Source of the DNA: Mycobacterium gastri | Lineage (GTDB): Bacteria > Actinomycetota > Actinomycetes > Mycobacteriales > Mycobacteriaceae | NCBI RefSeq assembly: GCF_002102175.1 | Contig: NZ_LQOX01000119.1 | Span: 1-64,000 of the forward strand | Reading direction: 5' to 3' | Length of the DNA: 64,000 nt | Part shown: positions 35,880 through 44,986 of the stretch, one piece after another | Layout: the number at the start of each line of letters is the position of its first letter | Position numbering within the stretch: position 1 is the first letter of the stretch | Made by a program: the position numbers and the translations under genes | The notes under the pieces: generated by a model | Seen by the model: the letters and a program-made list of their open reading frames with translations, nothing else | Told to the model about the DNA's origin: nothing | Database searches by the model: none

Positions 35880-37388
35880 TCACTTGTGATCACCTTGCGG
35901 TGCGGCGACGAGTCCTGCTTCGTCCAACTCCGATTCAGCAGAGCCATCCGCTCGGGCGTGGAGAGCCGGTCTTCGCGCATACGAGAAGATGATCGCCGCG
36001 CACGCGATCATCCATGCAATCGGTGCCAGGGCCGCAGTTGTGTAAACGATCGGCGTGCTACCGACGACCCCAACGACCCCCAGTTGCCCAGCGATCGGCG
36101 TCAGCATCGGAGGCCCGGGTAGGGCGATGTGCGCGATGCTCAGCGCCGCTGCAAGACTCACGCAAATGCCGACCGCGCGACGGCCGTCACCGAGGACCGC
36201 GAACCGGTCGAAAATCCCAGATCCCGGCTGCCCCTCCGGATCCCGCACCACCAGCGCCGCAACCGGCAACGCGAACACCAGATAGGTTTGGTACACCAGG
36301 ACGGGGAAAAGTGACGCGGTGACCAGCAACGAAATACCCACCATGACTGGGGAAATACGTCGCCCCAGAGCAAGTACCGAGACAACGACCAATGCAAGTA
36401 CTAAGTACCCCACGTGCAATCGTGCGCCATCAAGAAAGCCGTTTGACAAATAGCCCCATTGTGGGTGGGAGATCCTATCCGGAATGAATAAGATCCCCTT
36501 TCCGAAAGACACGTTATAAGGACCGACAAGCATTGAGAGCGAACCGCCGTAGTTGAGGACGCCATGGATCGACTGCGCGACAGTTCTCGGCAAGTCGCGA
36601 GGCCACAGCAGATAAGCGGCCAGATTGGAAACAACGACCCCCATGACCGCTATGCTGCCCAGCCGCCATTGTCGGGCAGCGAACAACGCGACAGCCAGTA
36701 GCGCGAATTGTGGTTTCACCAGCGCTGCCAACACCACCATGATCGCTACCAGCTTCCACCGGCGTCGCTGCAACCCCACCAGAAAGACCAACTCGATCGG
36801 TGTCACAAATCCCACCGAATTGCCCCGATCAATCACCGCCCACACCGGAATGGCTGCGACGCTCAACGTAAGAAATACCACCACACGCTCTAGACCGCGA
36901 GCGCCCCGGGCCGCCCAGACAGCCGAAGCCAGCAAGGCGATCGTCAAAACGAGCAGATAAGCCAACAAGCCCAGTCGCGGGGCATGCAGCAATCTGCCGA
37001 GAAGCCCGAAAAATGTTTGCGGCACCAACCCGGCCGCAGGGTAGTTGCTGCCCCCCAAGCGGTAATTGTCCCAGGGCAGCATTAGCGGGTAGGGCTCCCA
37101 AGGATTGGCTCGCAGCCCCACGTCCATCGAAATTCCATAATCGGAGAAGCAGTGCCGGCCGATTCGCGTACCCCAATCGAGCCAGCAGTCCTGGGGTGGG
37201 AAAACAAGAGAGCTAAGCACATCGATCGAGTAATACTGCACGAGAACGAAGCTCGTCACCGCTGACAGCGCTGACACCAGCAGAATGGTGCCCAGCAGGA
37301 GCGTGCGCTCGGATTGGCGAGTTAATGCCAAGAGCTGCTGCCGGATTGGGGTGACGGCCCGCCGTGCCACCTCAGCAGGTCCACTCAC
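35880..37388 (-). CDS. Polytopic membrane protein, GT87-like mannosyltransferase family
   Basis: The protein has 502 residues and about ten to twelve membrane helices. After the first helix (TILLVSALSAVTSFVLVQYY) comes a long outside loop rich in Trp, Pro and Tyr (PWEPYPLMLPWDNYRLGG, then SNYPA). The mid-protein has VVLAALVKPQFALLAVALFAARQWR, a hallmark of GT87/DUF2029 polyprenyl-phosphate-dependent transferases (PimE-like, GT-C fold). It would add a sugar from a lipid carrier on the outer side of the membrane. The exact sugar is unknown. The C-terminal 35 residues are soluble. The 286 bp upstream to the next gene show no gene. Confidence 0.7.
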   Translation of the reverse strand: MSGPAEVARRAVTPIRQQLLALTRQSERTLLLGTILLVSALSAVTSFVLVQYYSIDVLSSLVFPPQDCWLDWGTRIGRHCFSDYGISMDVGLRANPWEPYPLMLPWDNYRLGGSNYPAAGLVPQTFFGLLGRLLHAPRLGLLAYLLVLTIALLASAVWAARGARGLERVVVFLTLSVAAIPVWAVIDRGNSVGFVTPIELVFLVGLQRRRWKLVAIMVVLAALVKPQFALLAVALFAARQWRLGSIAVMGVVVSNLAAYLLWPRDLPRTVAQSIHGVLNYGGSLSMLVGPYNVSFGKGILFIPDRISHPQWGYLSNGFLDGARLHVGYLVLALVVVSVLALGRRISPVMVGISLLVTASLFPVLVYQTYLVFALPVAALVVRDPEGQPGSGIFDRFAVLGDGRRAVGICVSLAAALSIAHIALPGPPMLTPIAGQLGVVGVVGSTPIVYTTAALAPIAWMIACAAIIFSYARRPALHARADGSAESELDEAGLVAAPQGDHK

Positions 37389-37674
37389 GGACGATTCCCC
37401 TCGGTTCGGATTGAGCCTCCGGCAAGAGTGAGGCGCTCAAGCAGGCTACCGGGAGACACTCTAATGTCCGCGTTGGGCCAGCGCCGACGAATACAGATGT
37501 TCATGCCCGCTCATGGTGACCCACCAAGCGGCGCAAGGCGTTGGCCGTCGTACCGGATCGACGAAACACCTTTCCTGCCGACAACTACCGCGCCGCGTCC
37601 GGCGTCCAAACCCCTGTACGTGGTGCCGTTGCCCGCTACCGAGAAAAAGCTGAACGGCATGCCTGGGCCGCGGC

Positions 37675-39633
37675 CTACGGTCCAACGCGCATCTCATAAA
37701 AGCGCAATCGTGCAGAAACCAAGGGCTCATTGAGATTTACGGTACGGCCGACACCAATGGTGTGAGCCTGGATCTGCAGATTCGTGTCCGCTGCCGAAGC
37801 AGGGGTGTTGACGAGAAACGGCTCGGCCGCGTTCGTCGCGATGAGGCGGTAGGTGACCCCATCGACCACGAGCGTGAAGGTGCTCAGTGGAGCGATCTTT
37901 CCGTGGAAGTACCGGTCGGCGAAGGTCTGATCCAGATCAATTCCAACGAGCACCGCCCTATCCGGTGCGCTGGGAGCGGGAATCGGAACCGCATGGTCTT
38001 CCCGCACGGAGACCTCCGACAGCTTGGTGAGCGGTCCGCAGTGGGGGGCGGTGTGTCTGAACAGGGCCCAGCGGTTCTCGACACCGCTCAGCGTGTAGTT
38101 GCACAGCAGCGCACGCGAATACAGCGGGGATTCTTGCACGCCAAGCCGGCCGTCGATACCGAGGGCGGGCATGGCCGGCGATAGGCGGGAGAGCACGAAT
38201 TGCGGCCCGTTAGCGAGTGATTCGCCGTTGAGGGCATCGAGCATGGGCGTGAGAGCCTGATATGTCTGGAAGACCGGTGTCGGGTGCCACGTTAGATCGT
38301 AGGCCCATGCGGCCGAAATCTCGTGGGGGTCAATGTGTACCGTGCTCGACCCGATGGTTTTGATGAAGCGGTCCGGAATACCGTAAAGCGCACGCTGGCG
38401 TGCTTTGGCTTCTTCGATTTTGCGCTGCACATGACCGGGCGAGGCGAACGTGACCATGCGGTCCACCGCTTGCACCGGTGCCCGCATCGCCAGCACACCG
38501 CGGTCGGAGAGGGCGGGAGTCCCCCCAAGGTCGACCACGACAACCAACGCGACTGCCAGCGCAGCCACCACCAGGGTACGACGGCGAGCCCGGGGCCAAG
38601 GGGTGATGGCCAGCGCAACAACCATCACGCCGACCAAAATGGCGAAGTGCCACGGTTCGAAACGTCCGAACGCGGCCTTTCCGGCGATCAGGCTCGCGAG
38701 GCCGACGAGCACCAGGTAGCGGCGCGGGATGTCGTGGCCTCCCCGTACGAACACCACGCAGAGCCCGCCCATCCAGGCCACGCTCAAGACGATTGACGGT
38801 AGGGCCCACTGTGGGAGGGGCGCGGTCGCCATTCCGTCGGTGTAACCCGATGCAATCGCGGCGCTGCCCCGAAGCCACGCCGGAAGATCTCCCGGTCGTT
38901 GGCCGGCGAGCACCCAGCAGACGAGGGTAGACACTGCGAATGCGGCTACCGTTGCGCAATGCCGGCCGACAGCTTTCCAGCCGAGCAATACCGACGTGGC
39001 CAACGCGATAACCATGATCGCAAGGCCGGTGTTGAATTTCATCAACAGCTGAAAGCCTGCGACGGCGCCGAGCACGACGCAGGTGGTGAACACCCTCGAC
39101 CGCTTGGGCTCGCGCTGCAACAGGGGCACGCTCGCCCACACGAACGCCGCGAGAACCCCCAGCTCGGGATACATCATTTCCAGGGAGGAAGACCCTCGGA
39201 GAGCCAAACCATGACCGAGGTGCAGGACGGTGAGGATACCGGTCAACGCGAACGCGCCGAGAAGTGATGGCAGCGGAGGGTGGCGCAGGCGCAGGGCTGC
39301 CGCGATGCCGAGGAACAGCGCGGCGATGACAATCAGCTGGCAGATCGTGGCGAGCAGCGACTGCTCGAATGAGTAGTAGGCGCTGGTCCGCAGGAAGCCA
39401 AGGGGCCCGTAGGTGAACACCAGCTCGCGACCCCACGCAATATGGTCAATTCGGGCCATAGCGAGCCCGGCCTGCCAAGACGGATCGAGCCCGACGTTAG
39501 GATCGGCCGATGGCTGTGGCCAGAAGATGACAGCGGCGAGGACAGCCACCAGAACTCGTTGCCATAACGCGGAGCCCCATGTTGTCGTCGAGAACCACGT
39601 TCCCACTCGTCGCGACGCCGTCAGGGTACCCAC
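37675..39633 (-). CDS. Large membrane protein of unknown function, paralogue of the gene at 44987
   Basis: The protein has 652 residues. About ten helices fill residues 20-400 and a soluble domain of roughly 230 residues follows. It shares long stretches with the protein at 44987: an opening LVFTYGPLGFL, AWAYDLTWHPTPVFQTY, NGPQFVLSRLSP, GIDGRLGVQESPLYSR, GVENRWALF, AAEPFLVNTP and the last residues RLRFYEMR. GTG 39633 matches the paralogue's N-terminus; GTG 39606 is an alternative. Membrane part plus outer domain suggests a GT-C-type transferase or glycolipid transport factor, but no catalytic motif is certain. The pair brackets 37.7-46.9 kb in opposite orientation. Confidence 0.7.
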   Translation of the reverse strand: MGTLTASRRVGTWFSTTTWGSALWQRVLVAVLAAVIFWPQPSADPNVGLDPSWQAGLAMARIDHIAWGRELVFTYGPLGFLRTSAYYSFEQSLLATICQLIVIAALFLGIAAALRLRHPPLPSLLGAFALTGILTVLHLGHGLALRGSSSLEMMYPELGVLAAFVWASVPLLQREPKRSRVFTTCVVLGAVAGFQLLMKFNTGLAIMVIALATSVLLGWKAVGRHCATVAAFAVSTLVCWVLAGQRPGDLPAWLRGSAAIASGYTDGMATAPLPQWALPSIVLSVAWMGGLCVVFVRGGHDIPRRYLVLVGLASLIAGKAAFGRFEPWHFAILVGVMVVALAITPWPRARRRTLVVAALAVALVVVVDLGGTPALSDRGVLAMRAPVQAVDRMVTFASPGHVQRKIEEAKARQRALYGIPDRFIKTIGSSTVHIDPHEISAAWAYDLTWHPTPVFQTYQALTPMLDALNGESLANGPQFVLSRLSPAMPALGIDGRLGVQESPLYSRALLCNYTLSGVENRWALFRHTAPHCGPLTKLSEVSVREDHAVPIPAPSAPDRAVLVGIDLDQTFADRYFHGKIAPLSTFTLVVDGVTYRLIATNAAEPFLVNTPASAADTNLQIQAHTIGVGRTVNLNEPLVSARLRFYEMRVGP

Positions 39634-39879
39634 GCGCCCGCGGCCACGTCCGCGTTCTACCAATGAGTCCAAGAGAATTCGCAGTTTTTGTCGCTGGTGA
39701 CGATCACCATGGAGTTCGTCGCTTCTTTGCGGGCAGCTCGTCTCCGAGTTGTGCGGCGATCGACCAGCACGCTGCTCACCATCGTGTGTGCGGCCTGGCT
39801 CGCGGGCCGCATCAACGGCCACAGGCGAATACCCAACTGGTTGAGGCACAGCGCGACAGGTTCACCTTGGAATGGATCG

Positions 39880-40323
39880 TCATCCGAGTCCCGTGACGCT
39901 CGGGACATGCATCATCTGCCAGGTACCGCAGTCTTGCGTCAAGAACGCGGTGTCACTCTCCTTGATCTCGATTCGCTGCGGACCACTGCCCTTCCAGCTA
40001 TCGATGATGTCGCTCGTGTCAAGGCTGCCCAGCCGCGCCCAACTACAAATCGCCCCACCGGCTGTGCGATACATCCCCGGCATGATATCCACCCCGACCA
40101 GATAAGTGCCGTCCCTATCGATGACACCGGTGTATGTGCCGAAGGGGTCAATGACCGTCTTGGAACCCGGAGGTGGCGGCGGCTTGAGACCGTCCACCGT
40201 TTGCGGGGCGGTGGCCTGCACGGTGACGGTCTGCGTGATGGTCACTGTCGAGGCCGTGGTGTGCGTGCCTCCCCCGCACGCTGAAAGCAGTAGTGCACCG
40301 GCAACCACTGCAAGGGGCTTCAT
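39880..40323 (-). CDS. Small lipoprotein
   Basis: The protein has 147 residues. The signal peptide ends in LLLSAC, so lipidation is expected at Cys16. A Thr/Val-rich stretch (TVTITQTVTVQAT) and a proline run precede a domain with GTYLVGVDIMPGMYRTAGG and CSWARLGSLD, found in several actinobacterial lipoproteins of unknown function. Two further cysteines (in ICSW and QDCGTW) may form a disulfide. ATG 40323 is the only start that gives a proper signal peptide. It lies between the large membrane protein gene and the methyltransferase-glycosyltransferase gene, all on the minus strand. Confidence 0.8.
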   Translation of the reverse strand: MKPLAVVAGALLLSACGGGTHTTASTVTITQTVTVQATAPQTVDGLKPPPPPGSKTVIDPFGTYTGVIDRDGTYLVGVDIMPGMYRTAGGAICSWARLGSLDTSDIIDSWKGSGPQRIEIKESDTAFLTQDCGTWQMMHVPSVTGLG

Positions 40324-40419
40324 GCAGATGGATTGTAGACGGAGCCAACTCGATATATGGCCACTTTCTGCCAAAAAGCTCGCTACCATTCGAGCCCCTC
40401 GGGTTAGCTCCAATTCACT

Positions 40420-41913
40420 TCAGCTACGGGGCTTTTCGCGCCGAGCTCGGTCAGAGTCGCCCGGTCGATGGCGGCGCATTAGCTGTGCGGCCGCGATCGC
40501 GGCCAGCCCACCGCCTGTCCAGCGCAACATCGGCCGCCGCATGGCCAGCCCGTACCAGTGCAGATACGCCGGCAGCCAACCCGCCAAGTCGAACTTGCTG
40601 GTGCCGGCGGTTCGGTCTTCCCAGCTGCTGGGTACCTCGTCGACCCGATAGCCCAGCAGGTGCGCCTTCGTCGTGAGCTCCAGCCCCACCTCGAACCCGC
40701 GCAGACTCTCCACCGGGACATCGTCGAGGAAGCGGCGACTGTACGCGCGGAAGTTGGTGGTGGCATCATGGGTCGGCACTCGGCCCACATAATGCAAACT
40801 CAGCCCCGCCGTCCGCGACATCAGCGTCTTCAGCCGGGGCCCGCCCTGTTGGGAGCCGCCGGGCATGTACCGCGACCCGCTGACGACGTCGGCTCCCTCG
40901 TCGCGAATCTTGGCCGCCATCAAGGGAATTGCCGACGGCGGATCGGACAGGTCGGCCATGCTGGTGACCACGACATCACCGCGTGCGGCGGCGAAGCCGG
41001 CGATCAGCGCATTGGCCACGCCCTTGCCGATAGAGTTGCGGACCAGCCGGACGGTGACCGGCTTGTCGGGCATGGCGGCCAGCGCCGGCAACGTGGTGTC
41101 CTCGTCGAAGTCATAGCAGACCAACAGTTCATGAGGCATGTCCGCGAGCGCCTCCGCGAGTCTGCGGACGCAGACCTGGATATTCTCGCCCTCGTTGTAG
41201 ACCGGGATGACCACGCTCACCAGCCGCTCGCTTCCGGCCGCTACCCGTGCCTTGCGGGCGCGGATCACGAACTGCTTGCCGAAGACCGGCCACGCCATTT
41301 TGGAATGCAGGTACAGCTGCACCAGCACCGGCGCCTGCGGCCACGGCGACCTCGACGTGTACGGCAGGAACCGGTCATAGGTGTCGACGATTTTGAGCTG
41401 GTTGGACTCCAGCAGTTCGATCAGCGAGCGGTCGCTGATCGGCACGCTGTGGTCCCAGAAGTCCCAGTAGTCGCCGCCGACGAAGCGAATATTGGGCCCC
41501 ATGGCGATGAAGTGCCCACCCGGTTTCAGCACCCGGCGGGCCTCGGTGATCGTGCGTTCGACTTCGGCCTTACTCGCCAGATGCTCGAGCAGGTTGCTGG
41601 TGAAGACTACATCCACCGAGTCATCGTCGAGGAAGCTCAGATCGGCTGCGCTACCGTGATGGAACTCGACGCCGGCCTCGAGCATGCCGGCACTGTCGGG
41701 GTTCAGGTCGACGCCTATTCGTCGAGCGGCACGCACCTGATTGAGGAATTCGCCGTAACCGCAACCCAAGTCCAGCACCGTGTCGCTGCGCCTGATCCAT
41801 GCCTGGAAGAAGTCGCGGACCAGCACGCCCCAGATGGCCGATCGCGCTTCCCGGGCGTGGCCGAACCGGTTGCGGTAGAGCTGTTGAAGATCGGGCTCAC
41901 CCGCGATTCGCAT
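40420..41913 (-). CDS. Bifunctional methyltransferase-GT2 glycosyltransferase fusion
   Basis: The protein has 497 residues. Residues 1 to about 200 form a class I methyltransferase (TVLDLGCGYGEFLNQV, IGVDLNPDSA, VVFTSNLLEHL, ARRVLKPGGHFIAMGPNIR). Residues about 215-470 form a GT-A domain (VSVVIPVYNEGENIQVCVRRL, MADLSDPPSAIPLM, GSRYMPGG, TTNFRAYSRRFL). The segment WEDRTAGTSKFDLAGWLP before the C-terminal end is typical for DPM-like transferases. In many species these are separate genes. ATG 41913 has AAGGA four bases before it; GTG 41937 is possible. Its start lies 29 bp after the epimerase gene, so it belongs to the UGD-epimerase operon. Confidence 0.85.
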   Translation of the reverse strand: MRIAGEPDLQQLYRNRFGHAREARSAIWGVLVRDFFQAWIRRSDTVLDLGCGYGEFLNQVRAARRIGVDLNPDSAGMLEAGVEFHHGSAADLSFLDDDSVDVVFTSNLLEHLASKAEVERTITEARRVLKPGGHFIAMGPNIRFVGGDYWDFWDHSVPISDRSLIELLESNQLKIVDTYDRFLPYTSRSPWPQAPVLVQLYLHSKMAWPVFGKQFVIRARKARVAAGSERLVSVVIPVYNEGENIQVCVRRLAEALADMPHELLVCYDFDEDTTLPALAAMPDKPVTVRLVRNSIGKGVANALIAGFAAARGDVVVTSMADLSDPPSAIPLMAAKIRDEGADVVSGSRYMPGGSQQGGPRLKTLMSRTAGLSLHYVGRVPTHDATTNFRAYSRRFLDDVPVESLRGFEVGLELTTKAHLLGYRVDEVPSSWEDRTAGTSKFDLAGWLPAYLHWYGLAMRRPMLRWTGGGLAAIAAAQLMRRHRPGDSDRARREKPRS

Positions 41914-41942
41914 GGCGTCCTTGCGGATACAACCCACACACG

Positions 41943-42962
41943 TCAGATGGTCCCCGCCTTGACGGCGTCGGCAACCCAGGGTATGACCTCGTCGAGCATG
42001 GCGTCCAGGGTAGTTGTGGCTTCGAAGCCGAGTACCTCCGATGCCTTGTGGACGTCGGGTGAGCGCAGCTGCACGTCATGCTCGAACGGCGGATCGCTTT
42101 CGTAGCGAAACGGGGTGTCGGGCCGCATTTTGCGCCAGATCACCTCGGCCAGCTCCAGCACCGTGGTGGCCTCGGGTGTGGACAGGTTGAAGTCGCCGTT
42201 GAGCGCGGCCGGGTGCTCCATGCAGATGCGGATGCCGCGCGCCAGGTCACCGCCGTAGGTGTAGTGCCGTATCTGGGTACCGTCCCCGAGGATGTGCAGC
42301 GGGTCCTGGCCCTTGGCCACCTTCTGAATCAGATCCGGCACCACATGGCTCATCGCGAGTTTGACGTTCCCGCTGGGGATTTCATGCCCGCCCAGCGCCC
42401 GCTGCTCGCCGGTGCCGACACAGTTGAACGGGCGGATGATGGTATAGGGCAGTCCATACTGCTCGTAAGCGCCGTGGGCGAAATACTCACAGGCCAGCTT
42501 CTGGAACCCGTAAGTGCTTGTCGGAGGCGGACATTCGGTGATGTGCTTTTCCGGCGTCGGGAAGACGGTGGCGTTCTCGAACACCATCGACGAACTGATC
42601 ACATTGATCTTCTTGAGCCAGCCCTTGCGATAGGCATAGATTGCGGTATCGAAGTGGGCGGCCGCAATTCGCTCATTCTCGGCCAGCAGGTCGTAGGCGT
42701 ACTCGTGGAAATAGGTGATACCACCGATGCGGGCCGCGCTGGCCACCATCTGATCGCAGCCTTCGACCAACCGGAACATCAAGTCGACGTCTTTGACGTC
42801 GCCCTCGACGAAGTGGTACCGCGGGTGGTCGTCGTAGCTTTTGCTGACCGGCCCGTATTTCGAGTAATTGTCGATCCCGACGACTTCGTGGCCGGCGCGC
42901 AGCAGCTCTTCGACGACGTAGCCATTGATGAATCCGGCGCTGCCGGTTACCAGGATCTTCAC
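41943..42962 (-). CDS. NAD-dependent nucleotide-sugar epimerase/dehydratase
   Basis: The protein has 339 residues. An extended SDR begins MKILVTGSAGFINGYVVEEL (note Asn where most members have the third Gly). It has ASAARIGGITYFHEYAYDL, SSSMVFENAT, STYGFQKLACEYF (YxxxK) and IIRPFNCVGTGEQR. This fits UDP-sugar 4-epimerases or the GalE-like enzymes of LOS loci, not a dTDP-glucose dehydratase. Its ATG overlaps the stop of the dehydrogenase gene by four bases, so the two act in sequence on a UDP-sugar. Substrate unknown. Confidence 0.82.
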   Translation of the reverse strand: MKILVTGSAGFINGYVVEELLRAGHEVVGIDNYSKYGPVSKSYDDHPRYHFVEGDVKDVDLMFRLVEGCDQMVASAARIGGITYFHEYAYDLLAENERIAAAHFDTAIYAYRKGWLKKINVISSSMVFENATVFPTPEKHITECPPPTSTYGFQKLACEYFAHGAYEQYGLPYTIIRPFNCVGTGEQRALGGHEIPSGNVKLAMSHVVPDLIQKVAKGQDPLHILGDGTQIRHYTYGGDLARGIRICMEHPAALNGDFNLSTPEATTVLELAEVIWRKMRPDTPFRYESDPPFEHDVQLRSPDVHKASEVLGFEATTTLDAMLDEVIPWVADAVKAGTI

Positions 42963-44218
42963 CGGGCCACCGCTTCCGGCCCCAGCGTCGCCAACTGGGC
43001 TCCGTTGAGCGCGTCGGTGTCAAGCTCGCTCACATCCAGGCATCCCCAGACATCCTCGACGATCTTGCCACGCGGCACCGGAAGACCTCGGTAGGCCGAG
43101 TGGGGAACGCCGACCACGATGACGTCCGCACGATCCACCACGGTGTCCAGCGGGTAGTAGTCCTTGCCCGCCAAGAACGGATCGTGCAGCAGCACTTCCT
43201 TGGCTTCCAGCATCAGCAGATGGCGCAGTTTGAAGCTGAGCGAGTCGCGGGTGTCGTCGCAATCGGCCTTGAACGTCATGCCCAGGATGCCAACGGTCTT
43301 GTCGCGCAAGTTAACCCGGCGCTTAAGCATGTTGACGATGAACTGCGGCTGGCCCTCGTTGATGAGCATGGCCGCGTGGCCGAGCATGAAATTGTTGTTG
43401 CTGAACGCCGCAAGCTGCATGGTGTCCTTCAGCAGGCACGGGCCGGCCGCCAGCCCGGCCCGGGGCAGGCTGTCGACCCGAAAATTCTTGTACGTGGCCG
43501 CATGGTGGACCCGGTCGAAATCAAGTCCGGCTTCGCGGCTGAGCAGATAGAACTGGTTGGCAACCGCGAACTGGATATAGCGGTAGCTGTTGCAGAACAG
43601 TTTGGCCAGCTCGGCTTCCTGCGGCTCCACCTCGATGATCTCGCTGGTGATTCGCGAGAACAGCTCGCGCACCACCCGCCGGCCCTCGGCGTCGAACCCA
43701 CTGATGACCTGCGGGATGATCCGCAACTCCCGGATCGAATGGCCCTGCGCGATCCGCTCGGGACAGAAGGTGACGTGAACGCCGATCCCACGCTCGGCGA
43801 ACATGTCCTGGACCCGCTGACTCAGTCCCGGGTAGACCGTGCTTCGCAGGATGAGCGTCTGCCCGTCGTGGAAGTAGGGGCTGATCTCGTCGATGATGCG
43901 GAAGAACGTGTGCGCCTGCGGTGTCAGGTATTCGTCGACCGGGGTGCCGACGACGCAGATCACGATGTCGGAATTCCTGACTACCCACGAGTCGGTGCTG
44001 GCGCTGATCCGCCCGGTCGGCAACAGCCGCTTGAGCAGATCCTCGGCGCCGTTCTCGATGAAGGGCATCCGGCCGGCCATGATGGTCCGCAACGCCTCGG
44101 CGTTGGTGTCCAAGATGTCGACGGTGAAACCCTCGTCCGCCAACACCAGCGCCAGCGGTAATCCGACATGCCCGGCGCCACCGACTATGCAAATACGCTC
44201 AGCGGGTTGAGTTGCCAC
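42959..44218 (-). CDS. UDP-sugar 6-dehydrogenase (UDP-glucose/UDP-ManNAc dehydrogenase family)
   Basis: The 419-residue enzyme oxidises a UDP-sugar C6 alcohol to the acid with two NAD+. Rossmann start ICIVGGAGHVGLPLALVLADEG, DIVICVVGTPVDEYL, STVYPGLSQRVQ, FCPERIAQGH, EAELAKLFCNSYRYIQFA, the catalytic Cys261 in GPCLLKDT, and VGILGMTFKADCDDTRDSLS. The PERIAQGH version is closer to WecC-type (ManNAc) than to classic Ugd, so both UDP-glucuronate and UDP-ManNAcA remain possible. GTG 44218 has GGGGAGG upstream. It is the first gene of a minus-strand operon of dehydrogenase, epimerase and MT-GT2. Confidence 0.87.
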   Translation of the reverse strand: MATQPAERICIVGGAGHVGLPLALVLADEGFTVDILDTNAEALRTIMAGRMPFIENGAEDLLKRLLPTGRISASTDSWVVRNSDIVICVVGTPVDEYLTPQAHTFFRIIDEISPYFHDGQTLILRSTVYPGLSQRVQDMFAERGIGVHVTFCPERIAQGHSIRELRIIPQVISGFDAEGRRVVRELFSRITSEIIEVEPQEAELAKLFCNSYRYIQFAVANQFYLLSREAGLDFDRVHHAATYKNFRVDSLPRAGLAAGPCLLKDTMQLAAFSNNNFMLGHAAMLINEGQPQFIVNMLKRRVNLRDKTVGILGMTFKADCDDTRDSLSFKLRHLLMLEAKEVLLHDPFLAGKDYYPLDTVVDRADVIVVGVPHSAYRGLPVPRGKIVEDVWGCLDVSELDTDALNGAQLATLGPEAVAR

Positions 44219-44510
44219 GTGAACCGTCGCCTCCCCTTCCTGTTCCCGGTCTGGTCCAGGGTGCTGGACCATAACAAAACCAATCGTCGTCTGTATAGAT
44301 GGTGTTGGAGCCTACGAGATCAACGCCCGACCACGCGGCATTTCACGCGAACCAACAAGGCCGATCCCCCGCGGCTCCGTTGACGGCGGCAGCCTTTCGC
44401 GACAGCATTTCACGTGGGCGCCGACCTTGTCTTTTGAATGACAAAGTTCCGGCACTCCGATTCTCTGGTTCTGACCCGAGGCGACGTGAGTCCTAGTACC
44501 TTGACTCACC
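44219..44510. promoter_or_regulatory. Divergent promoter region with inverted repeat at the gtrA start
   Basis: These 292 bp separate the divergent dehydrogenase and GtrA genes. The middle (44265-44300) is AT-rich and likely holds promoter elements. At 44486-44509 GTGAGTC and GACTCAC form a perfect inverted repeat with a 10-base spacer, ending one base before the ATG at 44511. No standard ribosome site is visible. The repeat may be an operator or an mRNA hairpin that masks the start. No gene is seen. Confidence 0.45.
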
Positions 44511-44969
44511 ATGGAGCTCGCGGGGGGCTGGGTCGCGCACACCAACACCACCGGCACCGATGCAGCGCGCAAGAAGTTGCGCTACACGGCCGTAGCGCTG
44601 GTCTTTCTGCCCATCGGGCAGGGTCTCATCCAGGTGTTGGGTCCGTGGCTGAACAGCTATACCAGGGCTTCGCTGCTGGCGGCAGCCATCGCCACGGTTC
44701 CCAACTTCTTCGCCAACAAGCACTTCGTCTGGCGCGCGGCCTCGGGCAAGAACCTCCATCACCAGGTGCTGGTGTTCTGGACGGTGGTGATGCTGGCCGT
44801 CGGACTGGCCACGTACCTCACCTACCTGGTCGACGACGCCATGGCCGGTCACAGCAGACCCGTCCACGGCATCGTTGTGTTCCTGGTTCAAGTGCTCGGC
44901 TTCGGCCTCGTATGGATCGGCCGCTACCTGATCCTGGATCGCTGGCTGTTCCGCGAAATCCGCACCTGA
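44511..44969 (+). CDS. GtrA-family membrane protein (second copy)
   Basis: The protein has 152 residues and four hydrophobic helices. RYTAVALVFLPIGQGLIQVLG (helix 1), VPNFFANKHFVWRAASG after helix 2, FWTVVMLAVGLATYLTYLV, and WIGRYLILDRWLFR at the end correspond to the GtrA pattern. It differs strongly from the GtrA at 23283, so it is not a recent copy. It sits 17 bp before the large membrane protein gene on the same strand, so the two are probably one transcript. Likely role: moving a lipid-linked sugar across the membrane. Confidence 0.8.
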   Translation: MELAGGWVAHTNTTGTDAARKKLRYTAVALVFLPIGQGLIQVLGPWLNSYTRASLLAAAIATVPNFFANKHFVWRAASGKNLHHQVLVFWTVVMLAVGLATYLTYLVDDAMAGHSRPVHGIVVFLVQVLGFGLVWIGRYLILDRWLFREIRT

Positions 44970-44986
44970 ATCGATAGCTTGCCGGG

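Noticed and set aside
37389..37674. Possible gene in the gap between the GT87-like and large membrane protein genes
   Set aside because: Frames on both strands are low-complexity and lack starts with ribosome sites.
40558..42105. Plus-strand frame of 515 codons opposite the methyltransferase-GT2 gene
   Set aside because: Antisense shadow; no motif, while the minus strand shows two full enzyme domains.
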